Shown: piece after piece, positions 7,953 to 14,327 of the stretch | Numbering within the stretch: position 1 is the first letter of the stretch | How the letters are laid out: the number at the start of each line of letters is the position of its first letter | Origin: a virus | IMG/VR virus record: IMGVR_UViG_3300009506_002205 | Coordinates: 1-22,889 of that record | Length of the DNA: 22,889 bases | Direction: 5' to 3' (one strand) | Notes under the pieces: generated by a model | What the model was told of the DNA's origin: nothing | What the model saw: only the letters and a program-made list of their open reading frames with translations | Databases searched by the model: none | Made by a program: the position numbers and the translations under genes

Positions 7953-8985
7953 TGGACCCTACAAACCGTTCGCCGCTATATTCATCCCCACGCCCGAGCA
8001 TATCGCAGTACAGTCTCTCGTAGCGTTCGGCCATCATCGATGGGTTCCAATGACTCTCCATAAACCGACGCGAACGCACACGTAGGCGAGCTACGTCCAA
8101 CGGGTTTTCCGCCAAGTTGACCAGCGTCCCCTCTAGCCCGGCCATGTCCGTGCTGACCCAGGGGATTTGGTCATCATCTATGTCGAGATAGTGCCGGAGA
8201 AACTGCCGCGCATAGTCGTTGATATTGGCGATCACGCAGGCACCCTGCGATAGCGATTCAAGCGATGCACGGTGGAAGTTCCCGGTAACAACCTCATCGA
8301 TGACCACGTGCGCCAATCGTTTCCGTTCCAGCGTCTCCCAGAGCGGCGTCTTCTCAATCAGGTCGTATGTCAGCACCCCCTTGCCCGCCAGTTTCTCCAA
8401 TACCCGCATTGTGCCATCAAACCCCTTGTCATGCAGCCCACCGAGATTGCGGGCACTCGGGGCATACGCGACATGCATTTTCTTGTGCGGTTCCGGTGCC
8501 ATGAATACGCGACGTGCACTCCAACCGTGTGGACAGAAACGGTCATCGTAGATCGGGATAATGTTGGGTAGTAGCACGTACTCCATGTCTGGCTGTTTTT
8601 GTTCGTACTCCCTTACCCACGCTGGCTGGGCTATGATCGCCTCTCGCACATTGTCAGAAAGCTTGGTGGGCAATCGTGCCGATGGCGGGTACTGGTGATG
8701 TTGCACGACCAGCGGTTTCCGGCGGGCCGCCTTCATTAAACCAACGCGGGTAGGTAGGTAATTATGGCAATGAACGATGTCCGCACCTTCAAGCACCTTG
8801 GCGAGCATGTGCAGGTTGTTGTTGCGCACTAATAGCCCATGCGGATAGGTGCGTGCGCCGTACCCAGTCTTGTGCTGTATCGTATGCGACCAGATGGTCG
8901 TATAGTCATTGAGGGCTCGGCTGGTGAAAAACGGTGAACCGGCAACTGGCGTGTTGCTATAGTGGACGACCTTGATAAGGGACAT
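7945..8985 (-). CDS. GT-B (GT4-like) glycosyltransferase
   Basis: 346 aa, two Rossmann-like halves. The N-terminal half starts IKVVHYSNTPVAGSP and contains ADIVHCHNYLPTRVGLM, the usual HxHN acceptor-side motif of GT4 enzymes. The C-terminal half has MHVAYAPSARNLGG and a donor-site segment GNFHRASLESLSQGACVI, equivalent to the E-x7-E region, then ARLRVRSRRFMESHWNP. The ATG at 8985 follows the preceding stop as TGATG with GAAGG just upstream; a second ATG at 9000 is possible. No signal peptide, so it is cytoplasmic. It probably transfers a sugar nucleotide to a glycan or protein; the acceptor is unknown. Co-translation with FkbM and a methyltransferase suggests methylated sugar on a virion or host surface polymer. 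Confidence 0.87.
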   Translation of the reverse strand: MSLIKVVHYSNTPVAGSPFFTSRALNDYTTIWSHTIQHKTGYGARTYPHGLLVRNNNLHMLAKVLEGADIVHCHNYLPTRVGLMKAARRKPLVVQHHQYPPSARLPTKLSDNVREAIIAQPAWVREYEQKQPDMEYVLLPNIIPIYDDRFCPHGWSARRVFMAPEPHKKMHVAYAPSARNLGGLHDKGFDGTMRVLEKLAGKGVLTYDLIEKTPLWETLERKRLAHVVIDEVVTGNFHRASLESLSQGACVIANINDYARQFLRHYLDIDDDQIPWVSTDMAGLEGTLVNLAENPLDVARLRVRSRRFMESHWNPSMMAERYERLYCDMLGRGDEYSGERFVGSNV

Positions 8986-9185
8986 CAACCTTCGATCCAT
9001 GCGATTTTGGCCAACAGCAACTGCTCGATAGCAGCACTCGGTGTGTCGCCGTGCGCCGCCACGAATCCTTCTACACCTGCTACTGTCGCCTCATCCAACG
9101 CCAATGCAACCCACGCTTTGTTCTCGGGCGAGAACACCACGAGCAAGGGGTCACTAAAGTCCGGTATCACTTCCTTGAGTCGCAT
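8985..9185 (-). CDS. Small hypothetical protein before the glycosyltransferase
   Basis: Not recognised. 66 aa starting MRLKEVIPDF. It reads as a short beta-alpha unit: PLLVVFSPENKAWVALALDE, then GVEGFVAAHGDTPSAAIEQL. The look is of a HicB-like or antitoxin-like small domain (a strand pair giving FSPENKAW, a helix with TPSAAIEQL), but no partner toxin is adjacent. ATG at 9185 chosen: GGAG is 6 nt upstream and the upstream stop forms TGATG. The stop forms a second TGATG with the glycosyltransferase. Confidence 0.65.
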   Translation of the reverse strand: MRLKEVIPDFSDPLLVVFSPENKAWVALALDEATVAGVEGFVAAHGDTPSAAIEQLLLAKIAWIEG

Positions 9186-9586
9186 CACCAACTCCACACT
9201 TTGAAATAAAAACCCATGTGCAGACCATACAGTACCACTAGCGCCAGCCAGAAATTCAGCCAGTCACCGCCCCACGCAAACGCGAACAACCACGGCACCT
9301 GGTAGTTCAACCAGTCCTTCACGTTGTCCGGTGATGGCCTGTATCCGTAGTTGGCGATCCGCGACTGTAGGATACGGACACGCTGGCTGTGCGTGACGAC
9401 GATGCCGCCGAAGTAGATGTCCATCCCTTCGAGTACGGTAGCCATCGCAGTACAGCCAAGGAAGAACGCGAGTGACAAGCCCCAGCCCGTCAGCCACCAG
9501 ATCGCCAACGATGCAACTGTCGAAATGACCGCATGGCCGAGATCGTGGATCAGCGGCCAACGCCGAAACAGGTAGATGTCACCCAT
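9185..9586 (-). CDS. Multi-pass membrane protein, unknown function
   Basis: Not recognised. 133 aa with two or three hydrophobic helices: about 15-50 (AVISTVASLAIWWLTGWGLSLAFFLG) and about 95-128 (VPWLFAFAWGGDWLNFWLALVVLYGLHM), joined by a polar loop with RVRILQSRIANYGYRP. The N-terminus HDLGHAV and loop GMDIYFGG carry charged residues in otherwise apolar stretches. ATG at 9586 has GGGGGG upstream and overlaps the upstream gene by 8 nt. It could be a holin-like or host-envelope protein, but there is no adjacent endolysin to support lysis. Confidence 0.65.
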   Translation of the reverse strand: MGDIYLFRRWPLIHDLGHAVISTVASLAIWWLTGWGLSLAFFLGCTAMATVLEGMDIYFGGIVVTHSQRVRILQSRIANYGYRPSPDNVKDWLNYQVPWLFAFAWGGDWLNFWLALVVLYGLHMGFYFKVWSW

Positions 9587-9854
9587 CGGACCCCCCCGAC
9601 AATAGCTCTTTCTTGTGTTTCTCGTACCACTTGTCCACGTTGTCGCAGTGGTACTGGTATTTTCGTCGCAGCGCCTCTAGTGCTTCCCAGTCGGCCAGCA
9701 TCGCGTCTTCCAGTACGACCCGTTCACGCAGGGCATAGCTCTTGTAATACTCGCCAGCCAGCACCGTGCCATAGTATTTGGTCTTTGTCTCACGCTCCAC
9801 TTCGTACAAAACGAAATCACCGCCCGTGTCCTCGATTATGACCAACCTCTTCAT
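9579..9854 (-). CDS. Hypothetical protein, charged and Tyr-rich
   Basis: Not recognised. 91 aa, MKRLVIIEDTGGDFVLYEVE then YYGTVLAGEYYKSYALRER, followed by a long helix (LEDAMLADWEALEALRRKYQYH) and a Lys-rich end. The N-terminal strands and C-terminal helix look like a small soluble protein. GGAGG lies 12 nt upstream of the ATG, a little far. Its start overlaps the end of the 57-aa membrane gene by 38 nt in another frame, which is one of the longer overlaps here. Confidence 0.6.
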   Translation of the reverse strand: MKRLVIIEDTGGDFVLYEVERETKTKYYGTVLAGEYYKSYALRERVVLEDAMLADWEALEALRRKYQYHCDNVDKWYEKHKKELLSGGSDG

Positions 9855-9990
9855 ACCACAGATCGTCCTCCCCCATCGGCTCTATGATCACATTGGGAAT
9901 GTGCGGCTTCGGCTGTAGGCTGATCCACCATGCCAAACCCAATAACCCCATCGCGCCCAGCACCACCAGTGTCTTCAAAAAGTCTCTCAT
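9817..9990 (-). CDS. 57-aa single-helix membrane protein
   Basis: Found by reading the gap between two longer genes. ATG at 9990 forms an ATGA with the preceding stop. The product begins MRDFLKTLVVLGAMGLLGLA followed by WWISLQPKP, i.e. a short basic N-terminus, one ~18-residue transmembrane helix (residues ~7-25) and a polar, acidic C-terminal half (IIEPMGEDDLWYEE). Type II topology or an uncleaved signal anchor fits. No Cys lipobox, so not a classic o-spanin. Function unknown; its size and topology would fit a small host-envelope modulator. Confidence 0.6.
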   Translation of the reverse strand: MRDFLKTLVVLGAMGLLGLAWWISLQPKPHIPNVIIEPMGEDDLWYEEVGHNRGHGR

Positions 9991-10484
9991 GGCTCAATCG
10001 GGTCCGGTTCCGGTTTTCTGCGTGTCTTCCGCTGGATTACATCTACCAGTCGTGGGTCGAGTACCACCAGATCGTTGGCGATCCATGGTCGCCAGTCATT
10101 GGCGTGTCTTACCTTCATCTTGTCGCGGAGAAGGTCGGACAGGTAATTCACGCCGATCCGTCGCTCCCCCTGATCGTACTTTGCCTGCGCTACACGCAAC
10201 ATCCAGTGCAGTGCCCGTAAGCCCTCATCGCTTTCGCGCCACTTCACATAGGCATCCGGCGCCTTGTCCGCCCTGCTGAACGGCCTGGCATCGGGGCCGG
10301 TCGGCGGCGATGGTGGCCACGGGATGGCTGCCACATCGTCCTTTTCGGCCTTTTCGGCGCACTCGCAGCACAGGTCTTCCTTGGGACCGCAGGGGTATGT
10401 CTTGCCGCACCCATCACACAATTTATCGAGGTTCCGCTGGCGGCGACAATTCTGCTTGGGGCATGTTTTCATCGGCTTGATCAT
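9987..10484 (-). CDS. Zinc-ribbon protein with C-terminal DNA-binding-like segment
   Basis: 165 aa. The first ~45 residues hold about nine Cys: CPKQNCRR, LCDGCGKTYPC and DLCCECAEK, enough for two zinc sites. A Pro-rich linker (PWPPSPPTGPD) leads to a helical part with LRALHWMLRVAQAKYDQG, RRIGVNYLSDLLRDKMKV and ANDWRPWIANDLVVLDPRL. That C-terminal pattern resembles a common small phage/bacterial protein family with the layout W-x-R then NNxY-x-LxAR. I recall the pattern but cannot name a function. ATG at 10484 overlaps the stop of the leader ORF as ATGA. The frame extends to 10664 but would then cross the promoter at 10607-10635. It is the first long gene of the leftward run. Confidence 0.65.
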   Translation of the reverse strand: MIKPMKTCPKQNCRRQRNLDKLCDGCGKTYPCGPKEDLCCECAEKAEKDDVAAIPWPPSPPTGPDARPFSRADKAPDAYVKWRESDEGLRALHWMLRVAQAKYDQGERRIGVNYLSDLLRDKMKVRHANDWRPWIANDLVVLDPRLVDVIQRKTRRKPEPDPIEP

Positions 10485-10549
10485 GGCGAGTACGTTGGTT
10501 TGCGGGGTGGGTATTCGAGGCGCCTGGTCGTCGATGACAGGTTCAACAT
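10481..10549 (-). CDS. 22-aa leader ORF coupled to the zinc-ribbon gene
   Basis: ATG at 10549 has AAGGA 8 nt upstream, one of the better ribosome sites in this region. It encodes a short basic peptide (MLNLSSTTRR then LEYPPRKPTYSP) and ends in an ATGA overlap with the ATG of the next gene, which itself lacks a Shine-Dalgarno site. This suggests that ribosomes enter here and re-initiate at 10484. The peptide itself may have no function. Confidence 0.5.
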   Translation of the reverse strand: MLNLSSTTRRLEYPPRKPTYSP

Positions 10550-10598
10550 TTTGGCAATCCTTGGGGTCTCCACTTGTGGTACAAAAGGCCCGTTTCGG

Positions 10599-10618
10599 AT
10601 AACGGTAATATAACGGTA
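10599..10618. promoter_or_regulatory. Operator-like direct repeat, ATAACGGTA twice
   Basis: ATAACGGTA occurs at 10599-10607 and 10610-10618, an 11-bp step of about one helical turn, so a protein could bind both on the same face. The copies flank and touch the predicted leftward -10. Related TAACG elements occur at 10644-10648 and inside the palindrome at 10677-10689. Confidence 0.5.
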
Positions 10619-10635
10619 TGGCCCAGATGACACAA
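10607..10635 (-). promoter_or_regulatory. Leftward sigma70-like promoter
   Basis: On the minus strand TTGTGT (10635-10630) is followed after exactly 17 nt by TATATT (10612-10607), a 5/6 match to the -10 consensus. It predicts a start near 10600, about 50 nt upstream of the leader ORF. The -10 hexamer is bracketed by two copies of ATAACGGTA, consistent with repression by occlusion. Confidence 0.6.
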
Positions 10636-10676
10636 TATTGCCGTAACGTGGGCTCTATGCCCAAATTATATATAGG

Positions 10677-10689
10677 GGTAACGGTTACC
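10677..10689. promoter_or_regulatory. Perfect 13-bp palindrome (operator candidate) before the rightward unit
   Basis: GGTAAC-G-GTTACC is a perfect inverted repeat with a 1-nt centre. It lies directly after an AT-rich TATATATA stretch (10667-10674) that may be the rightward -10, and 26 nt before the first rightward gene. No good -35 is visible for that promoter, so it may need an activator or be weak. The arm contains the same TAACGGT core as the repeats at 10599-10618, so one regulator could control both directions. Confidence 0.5.
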
Positions 10690-10715
10690 TAGCCAACAAC
10701 CAAGGGGAAGGGACG

Positions 10716-11540
10716 ATGAAGGGTGAGCTATTAGAGCGGGGATTCCTTGGCAGGGCGCGTCCGTGGTTTGCTTGGGCCGCCATCTTCGGGCTTGTCATGG
10801 TCGTGATCCCGAACGTCGCCGCACACTATAACAAACAACTGGACAGCTATCTCTCGAATGCCGAGTGGGCGCGGAAGATGGGCATCCTCGATCTGGGGCA
10901 GCTAGAGCCCTATACAGTCGATGTGAAGGTCTACCCGCAGAACTCCACGCTTGCGCTCAAGTCTAGCGATGGCGTTTGTCGTGGTAGCACCGACGATCCG
11001 AACATGCCGTGCGAGCAGCAGTTGGTCGCAGCCGTCCTGCTCACGGACGGGACGGTCTGGTGCAGCGATGGCGGGTACAACAACGAACCAGCCGACACAG
11101 CCGACCGAATCACAATGGCACCGTGGGTGCTCGGTGACTGCTACGAAGCGGTCGCCCTACTCGATACGGTGGTCATACAAGATACCACCTACAGGGCGAT
11201 CCGGTTGCAATGGGCAAGCCAAGTTGGTGCCGAGCGGCTAATCATCGCTGGCCCGGACACCACACGCATACCCTATGACAGTGTGCGCTACAACGTCACG
11301 ATTCGCTCGCCGGACCTGATTGTGTTCGACAGTATCTTCGCGGACACGGCCTACATCTGGCAGGGCGGCACGTTCGGCCAACAGTATTTTGCACAGGGGA
11401 CAGCCTGTGGACACCTTGGTGGAGCAATCACCTGTGCGGGAGCGGGACCAGAACTCCCGATCATCTTCCCGTATCCCGAAGTGATCGAGACGACCATCGT
11501 GCCAATGCAGATACTCGCGGACACGGTGACGATCCAGTAA
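10716..11540 (+). CDS. Exported membrane-anchored protein, unknown
   Basis: Not recognised. 274 aa. A basic N-terminus (GFLGRARPW) precedes one hydrophobic helix (~18-37, FAWAAIFGLVMVVIPNVAA), then an extracytoplasmic region. The exposed part is rich in beta-forming and Thr/Asp residues (YTVDVKVYPQNSTLALKSS, TTYRAIRLQWASQVGAERL) and has about six Cys (VCRGS, MPCEQ, VWCSD, GDCYE, TACGH, ITCAG), probably disulphide-linked after export. ATG has GGGA a few nt upstream. It opens the only rightward unit, and its stop is 1 nt from the next start. Candidate roles are superinfection exclusion or another envelope activity, by topology only. Confidence 0.75.
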   Translation: MKGELLERGFLGRARPWFAWAAIFGLVMVVIPNVAAHYNKQLDSYLSNAEWARKMGILDLGQLEPYTVDVKVYPQNSTLALKSSDGVCRGSTDDPNMPCEQQLVAAVLLTDGTVWCSDGGYNNEPADTADRITMAPWVLGDCYEAVALLDTVVIQDTTYRAIRLQWASQVGAERLIIAGPDTTRIPYDSVRYNVTIRSPDLIVFDSIFADTAYIWQGGTFGQQYFAQGTACGHLGGAITCAGAGPELPIIFPYPEVIETTIVPMQILADTVTIQ

Positions 11541-11541
11541 G

Positions 11542-11859
11542 ATGCAACACTACGTACGGCTGTTGTCTGCTAGTGTGGTCGTCGGCTGTACCGTCTTGGC
11601 CTTTGTGGGTTTTGTCGGCAACATCCACAACCAAGATACCGAATACGAGATGGTGCAGTACGAAGTAGTGCGTATCGCGTGCCAGTTGCCCGGTGGATGC
11701 GACATTACGTTCCAGACACCGGGTACGGGGCGGCCACTAACCCTACGCTGCCGACAGGGCTGCGTGGTGATGGCCCAAGATACCGTTATCGCACAGACGA
11801 CGCTACAGGAAATCGTCTTTAGAGCGGAGCCCGAAGATAGCGCGGCTGGGGTGCACTGA
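11542..11859 (+). CDS. Small exported membrane-anchored protein with paired Cys
   Basis: Not recognised. 105 aa, one hydrophobic helix at about 7-27 (LLSASVVVGCTVLAFVGFVG), then an extracytoplasmic domain with RIACQLPGGCDITF and TLRCRQGCVVMA, four Cys suited to two disulphides, and beta-rich surroundings. Same topology as the 274-aa protein one base upstream, so the two may form a complex or act on the same envelope target. Confidence 0.7.
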   Translation: MQHYVRLLSASVVVGCTVLAFVGFVGNIHNQDTEYEMVQYEVVRIACQLPGGCDITFQTPGTGRPLTLRCRQGCVVMAQDTVIAQTTLQEIVFRAEPEDSAAGVH

Positions 11860-11900
11860 ACAGGCGGGGGAGCCTCCTTGCGAGCCGGACAGGTAGTGGC

Positions 11901-11951
11901 ATGGACATAGATACGGCAAGCCAGGATGTGCGCCCCGGTCGTGCGCAATGA
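11901..11951 (+). CDS. 16-aa mini-ORF coupled to the winged-helix gene
   Basis: ATG at 11901 has AGG 7 nt upstream and encodes MDIDTASQDVRPGRAQ. Its TGA overlaps the next ATG as ATGA. The next gene has no ribosome site of its own, so this may be a re-initiation leader, as seen at 10481-10549. It lies in the 88-nt gap after the small exported gene. Confidence 0.35.
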   Translation: MDIDTASQDVRPGRAQ

Positions 11952-12403
11952 GACTCACGGGCGATATGGAGCAGTTCCGGCGGGCAGTACGAACACAAAA
12001 CCCGCCGATCAGGGTGAAACTGGAACGGAAAACAAAACCCGTGGCTATCAATAGAGTAGAATGCAGTCGAATCCTCAAAACTTTGAACACCAGTGATAGC
12101 CCACTTACCGCCCGCGAGATCGCCATTGACCTTGGGTACAATAACGGCGGCAAGGTCATGCACCAGTTGGCCGACCTCTCCATACGGGGAGAGGTCATCC
12201 CGATTGGTGTAGGGCACACGTCTAAGGCCACACGCTATATGTCAGCCACCAGCGCCGTACGGTCCCTGGCCGAAGCCTATGCTGTGATGATCTGGTGGTA
12301 CGAAAAGCGCGATCCCAAACTGGCCGAATTACTGTTACTGGATAGCATCGCTTGGCGCGACGGTCGTGGGGTGGGGGAAGGTGGTAGTGACGGGAAAAAG
12401 TAG
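11948..12403 (+). CDS. Winged-helix DNA-binding protein, probable regulator
   Basis: 151 aa. Residues ~38-100 form a winged-helix-like segment: CSRILKTLNTSDSPL, TAREIAIDLGYNNGGK (helix-turn-helix), VMHQLADLSIRGEVIPI and a wing GHTSKATRYMSA. This is the layout of MarR/Rrf2-like and phage repressor-type domains. The N-terminal ~35 residues are basic (FRRAVRTQNPP, VKLERKTKP). The C-terminal helix is MIWWYEKRDPKLAELLLL. Last gene of the rightward unit before the terminator. A regulator reading the 10599-10689 operators is plausible but unproven. Confidence 0.68.
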   Translation: MRLTGDMEQFRRAVRTQNPPIRVKLERKTKPVAINRVECSRILKTLNTSDSPLTAREIAIDLGYNNGGKVMHQLADLSIRGEVIPIGVGHTSKATRYMSATSAVRSLAEAYAVMIWWYEKRDPKLAELLLLDSIAWRDGRGVGEGGSDGKK

Positions 12404-12423
12404 TGTCACCCGTGAGCGCCAAC

Positions 12424-12455
12424 AGAAAGGCCGGGTATGTATACCCGGCCTTTCT
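12424..12455. terminator. Bidirectional intrinsic terminator
   Basis: Near-perfect hairpin: AGAAAGGCCGGGTA, loop TGTA, TACCCGGCCTTTCT. The A-rich 5' arm and T-rich 3' arm give T-rich ends on both strands. It sits 20 nt after the rightward winged-helix gene and 85 nt beyond the stop of the leftward DUF6745-like gene, so it separates two convergent units. Confidence 0.85.
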
Positions 12456-12460
12456 AATTT

Positions 12461-12539
12461 GGGGTGCCGGTGACGACGTTACACGCGCATTCGTCGCCTA
12501 GTGGCGTCTTTTGGCGCAACTTGCGCGACCCGGCACCCT
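12461..12539. other. Structured segment: 9-bp closing stem around smaller hairpins
   Basis: GGGTGCCGG (12462-12470) pairs perfectly with CCGGCACCC (12530-12538). Inside are GCGCA/TGCGC (12514-12526), CGCC/GGCG (12495-12506) and, as an alternative, CGACG/CGTCG (12474-12496). The element starts right after the stop of the leftward DUF6745-like gene and ends next to the terminator, so it would be that transcript's 3' end. It does not read as a tRNA: no T-loop GGTTCGA or D-arm pattern is present on either strand. It could stabilise the 3' end or be a small RNA. Confidence 0.45.
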
Positions 12540-13307
12540 TTACGTTTCCACATCGGGGTCATAGGCGTCCTCGGACATCCCAAACGTCCAAGCCACCGCC
12601 GCCTGTACCGATGTAGATGTGGGCGGTACACGCAACAGGAATCGACGGTCTGTCGATGCGTCCTTTACGCTGGCGACCATAATGACCTTGTCATCGCCGG
12701 AATTGGGTATCCCGCCGGGGGGCATCGGCACAGATAGCAACTCATCGTCACCGCGCCGATCAATGATCTCCGGCTTCGCCTGCTCGATAAACGAATCATA
12801 ACCCAGCAGGCGCAGTGCCGCCGAGGCAATCTCTGTATTGGTCGTACGGATGATTTCTTCCCACGTACAAGTCACTTCGTGATCGTTCTTGATGGCGACC
12901 ATCATGTCGTGGGCGGCCATGGGCCAGTCGATACCGTCGTCGCCCACCGTATCACGTACGTTCTTCGGCATCACCTGTAGGAGATTAGCGGCGCCTTTCA
13001 TGGCCACATCGTGAAACTTCCGGCGCTCGGCTATCAGAAACGGCGGGTAGCGATTCACAAATCCCTTGACTTCGTCGCTGTCACGGTAGGCGTTTTGCGC
13101 TGAATTGAACGATGCCTCAAAGTCATCGCAGCCGGAACACGACCCGTACCAGCCCTTGTAAAGCTGGTAATGCGTGTCGCTGGCGGATAGCATGACCCAT
13201 TCGCCCTGCCACGAACCAAATTCGTGGTAGAACAACATGCGCTCGCGCCTCTGCCACGCCACGATGGCGTAGCGTGGCAGTCGCGTCGAACCGAACGATT
13301 CAGCCAT
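12540..13307 (-). CDS. DUF6745-like protein
   Basis: 255 aa. The C-terminal part has the layout I associate with DUF6745: TNTEIASAALRLLGYDSFIE, EIIDRRGDDELLSV, then LLRVPPTSTSVQAAVAWTFG and a final YDPDVET. The N-terminal half has CSGCDDFEASFNSAQNAY with two close Cys and an aromatic start. Family function is unknown. The ATG at 13307 forms TGATG with the stop of the TGHAH-motif gene, so they are coupled, and I recall the two families as neighbours elsewhere. No export signal. Last gene of its operon. Confidence 0.7.
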   Translation of the reverse strand: MAESFGSTRLPRYAIVAWQRRERMLFYHEFGSWQGEWVMLSASDTHYQLYKGWYGSCSGCDDFEASFNSAQNAYRDSDEVKGFVNRYPPFLIAERRKFHDVAMKGAANLLQVMPKNVRDTVGDDGIDWPMAAHDMMVAIKNDHEVTCTWEEIIRTTNTEIASAALRLLGYDSFIEQAKPEIIDRRGDDELLSVPMPPGGIPNSGDDKVIMVASVKDASTDRRFLLRVPPTSTSVQAAVAWTFGMSEDAYDPDVET

Positions 13308-13633
13308 CAGTCGAAGACCGCTCGGGTCTGGTTCGGGCCTGCATACTCTCGCTGGTGAACGATAGTGTAGATACCCGGCTCCAACTCGATGGTCTCGTGC
13401 TCTTGGTGGGTCACCACCCCACCAGTACCACCGACTTCAACAAATCCGGCGCTACCAAACTGCGGCTGACCCCACGTCTCCATCACATCGGCTTCGAGCA
13501 CGTGGGCGTGGCCGGTCGCCTCACCAAGCGCGAGCGTCCATTCCTTGCGCTTCTCGCTGGTCTGGTTCCGTATCCAGTACGGAAGTTCCTTGACCTGTTG
13601 GATCAGCACATCACCCTGTCGGTACTGCTTCAT
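13307..13633 (-). CDS. Small TGHAH-motif protein
   Basis: 108 aa. Starts MKQYRQGDVLIQQVKELP, then LALGEATGHAHVLEADV (His42, His44), VGGTGGVVTHQEHETIEL (two more His) and LEPGIYTIVHQREYAG. Four conserved-looking His in beta-rich sequence suggest a small cupin-like metal-binding barrel. The same order (RQGDV, GExTGHAH, HxEH, QREY) occurs in bacterial and phage proteins of unknown function. ATG at 13633 is preceded by AAGGGGGG at ideal distance; the frame runs further up without similarity and would overlap the phosphoesterase. Coupled to the DUF6745-like gene by TGATG. Confidence 0.72.
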   Translation of the reverse strand: MKQYRQGDVLIQQVKELPYWIRNQTSEKRKEWTLALGEATGHAHVLEADVMETWGQPQFGSAGFVEVGGTGGVVTHQEHETIELEPGIYTIVHQREYAGPNQTRAVFD

Positions 13634-13656
13634 GGTACCCCCCTTAGAGGTAATGG

Positions 13657-14325
13657 TTAGATGGTCAGGTTGACCATTTCGCCTTCCGCGAGAATCCGGC
13701 AGTTCCCGTCGCGGACGGCTTTGTGCATGTGTCCACACACGAGTTTCGGGAACCGTAACCTCTGCCACAGAAAGTCTACCAGAACCGCCGACGAATCGAC
13801 CCATTCCGGGTGATACCCGAACGAATTCAAGATTCGTCGGTCAAAATTGCGCTCGATCACGCTCTGTGGTGGCGTATGGGTAACCAGTAGATCAAGATGG
13901 TCCACCTTGTCGAATTTCGCAATATCCCTCGTCGTCACTTCCTCATCGTCCGGCCAGTACCACTGATGATTCGGGAGCCTGTGCATGTGGTCGATAGAGA
14001 ATCCACCACCCAAAAACCCGATTCTCTTGCGACCAATCTTCAACACTGAACCCCGTGGCATATACGTGAGCCCACGGGCCATCTCCCACGGCTTGTCCCT
14101 GTCCCGAAAGAACGGGAAATACTCGTGATTGCCCTCGATGACATACGTGTGAACATTACGTAACAAGACGGGCGCTCGTTGTTCGTACGCTTGGATAAAT
14201 GCATCGCAGAGCGCCAAGTCGCCCACCTGCACAATTACCCCACGGTCTTGGGGGTTTAGCAGCCGTAGAAGGTCCCACAACCGGGTCCAGTCACCGTGGA
14301 TGTCACCAATGGCCCAAACTTCCAT
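13657..14325 (-). CDS. Calcineurin-like metallophosphoesterase
   Basis: 222 aa with the full set of phosphoesterase motifs: IGDIHGD (D8, H10), VQVGDLALC (D36), VIEGNHEYF (N66, H67), LLVTHTPP and VCGHMHKA. All metal ligands appear present. The small size and GDIHGD start fit Ser/Thr phosphatase, ApaH-like or cyclic-phosphodiesterase relatives; the substrate cannot be told. It differs from the Mre11-like enzyme at 4830-5984 in size and motifs. Its ATG lies 2 nt after the stop of the vWA gene, and it is followed 23 nt later by the TGHAH gene. Confidence 0.87.
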   Translation of the reverse strand: MEVWAIGDIHGDWTRLWDLLRLLNPQDRGVIVQVGDLALCDAFIQAYEQRAPVLLRNVHTYVIEGNHEYFPFFRDRDKPWEMARGLTYMPRGSVLKIGRKRIGFLGGGFSIDHMHRLPNHQWYWPDDEEVTTRDIAKFDKVDHLDLLVTHTPPQSVIERNFDRRILNSFGYHPEWVDSSAVLVDFLWQRLRFPKLVCGHMHKAVRDGNCRILAEGEMVNLTI

Positions 14326-14327
14326 AT

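Noticed and set aside
8985-9185. HicB-type antitoxin assignment
   Set aside because: Some similarity in size and the FSPEN strand, but no HicA-like toxin is adjacent and the DNA-binding end is absent.
9817-9990. Spanin assignment for the 57-aa membrane protein
   Set aside because: One helix and a short polar tail fit loosely, but there is no partner lipoprotein, no endolysin and no holin cassette nearby.
10485-10664. Upstream extension of the zinc-ribbon gene to 10664
   Set aside because: It would cross the predicted promoter and operator repeats. The ATG at 10484 joins the leader ORF as ATGA.
12461-12539. tRNA-like cloverleaf
   Set aside because: The closing stem and three inner hairpins suggest one, but the acceptor is 9 bp, no T-loop GTTCGA-type sequence or D-loop GG is in place on either strand, and the arms have wrong sizes.
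13634-13804. 57-residue N-terminal extension of the TGHAH gene
   Set aside because: It overlaps the phosphoesterase end, lacks family similarity, and the internal ATG has a near-perfect ribosome site.
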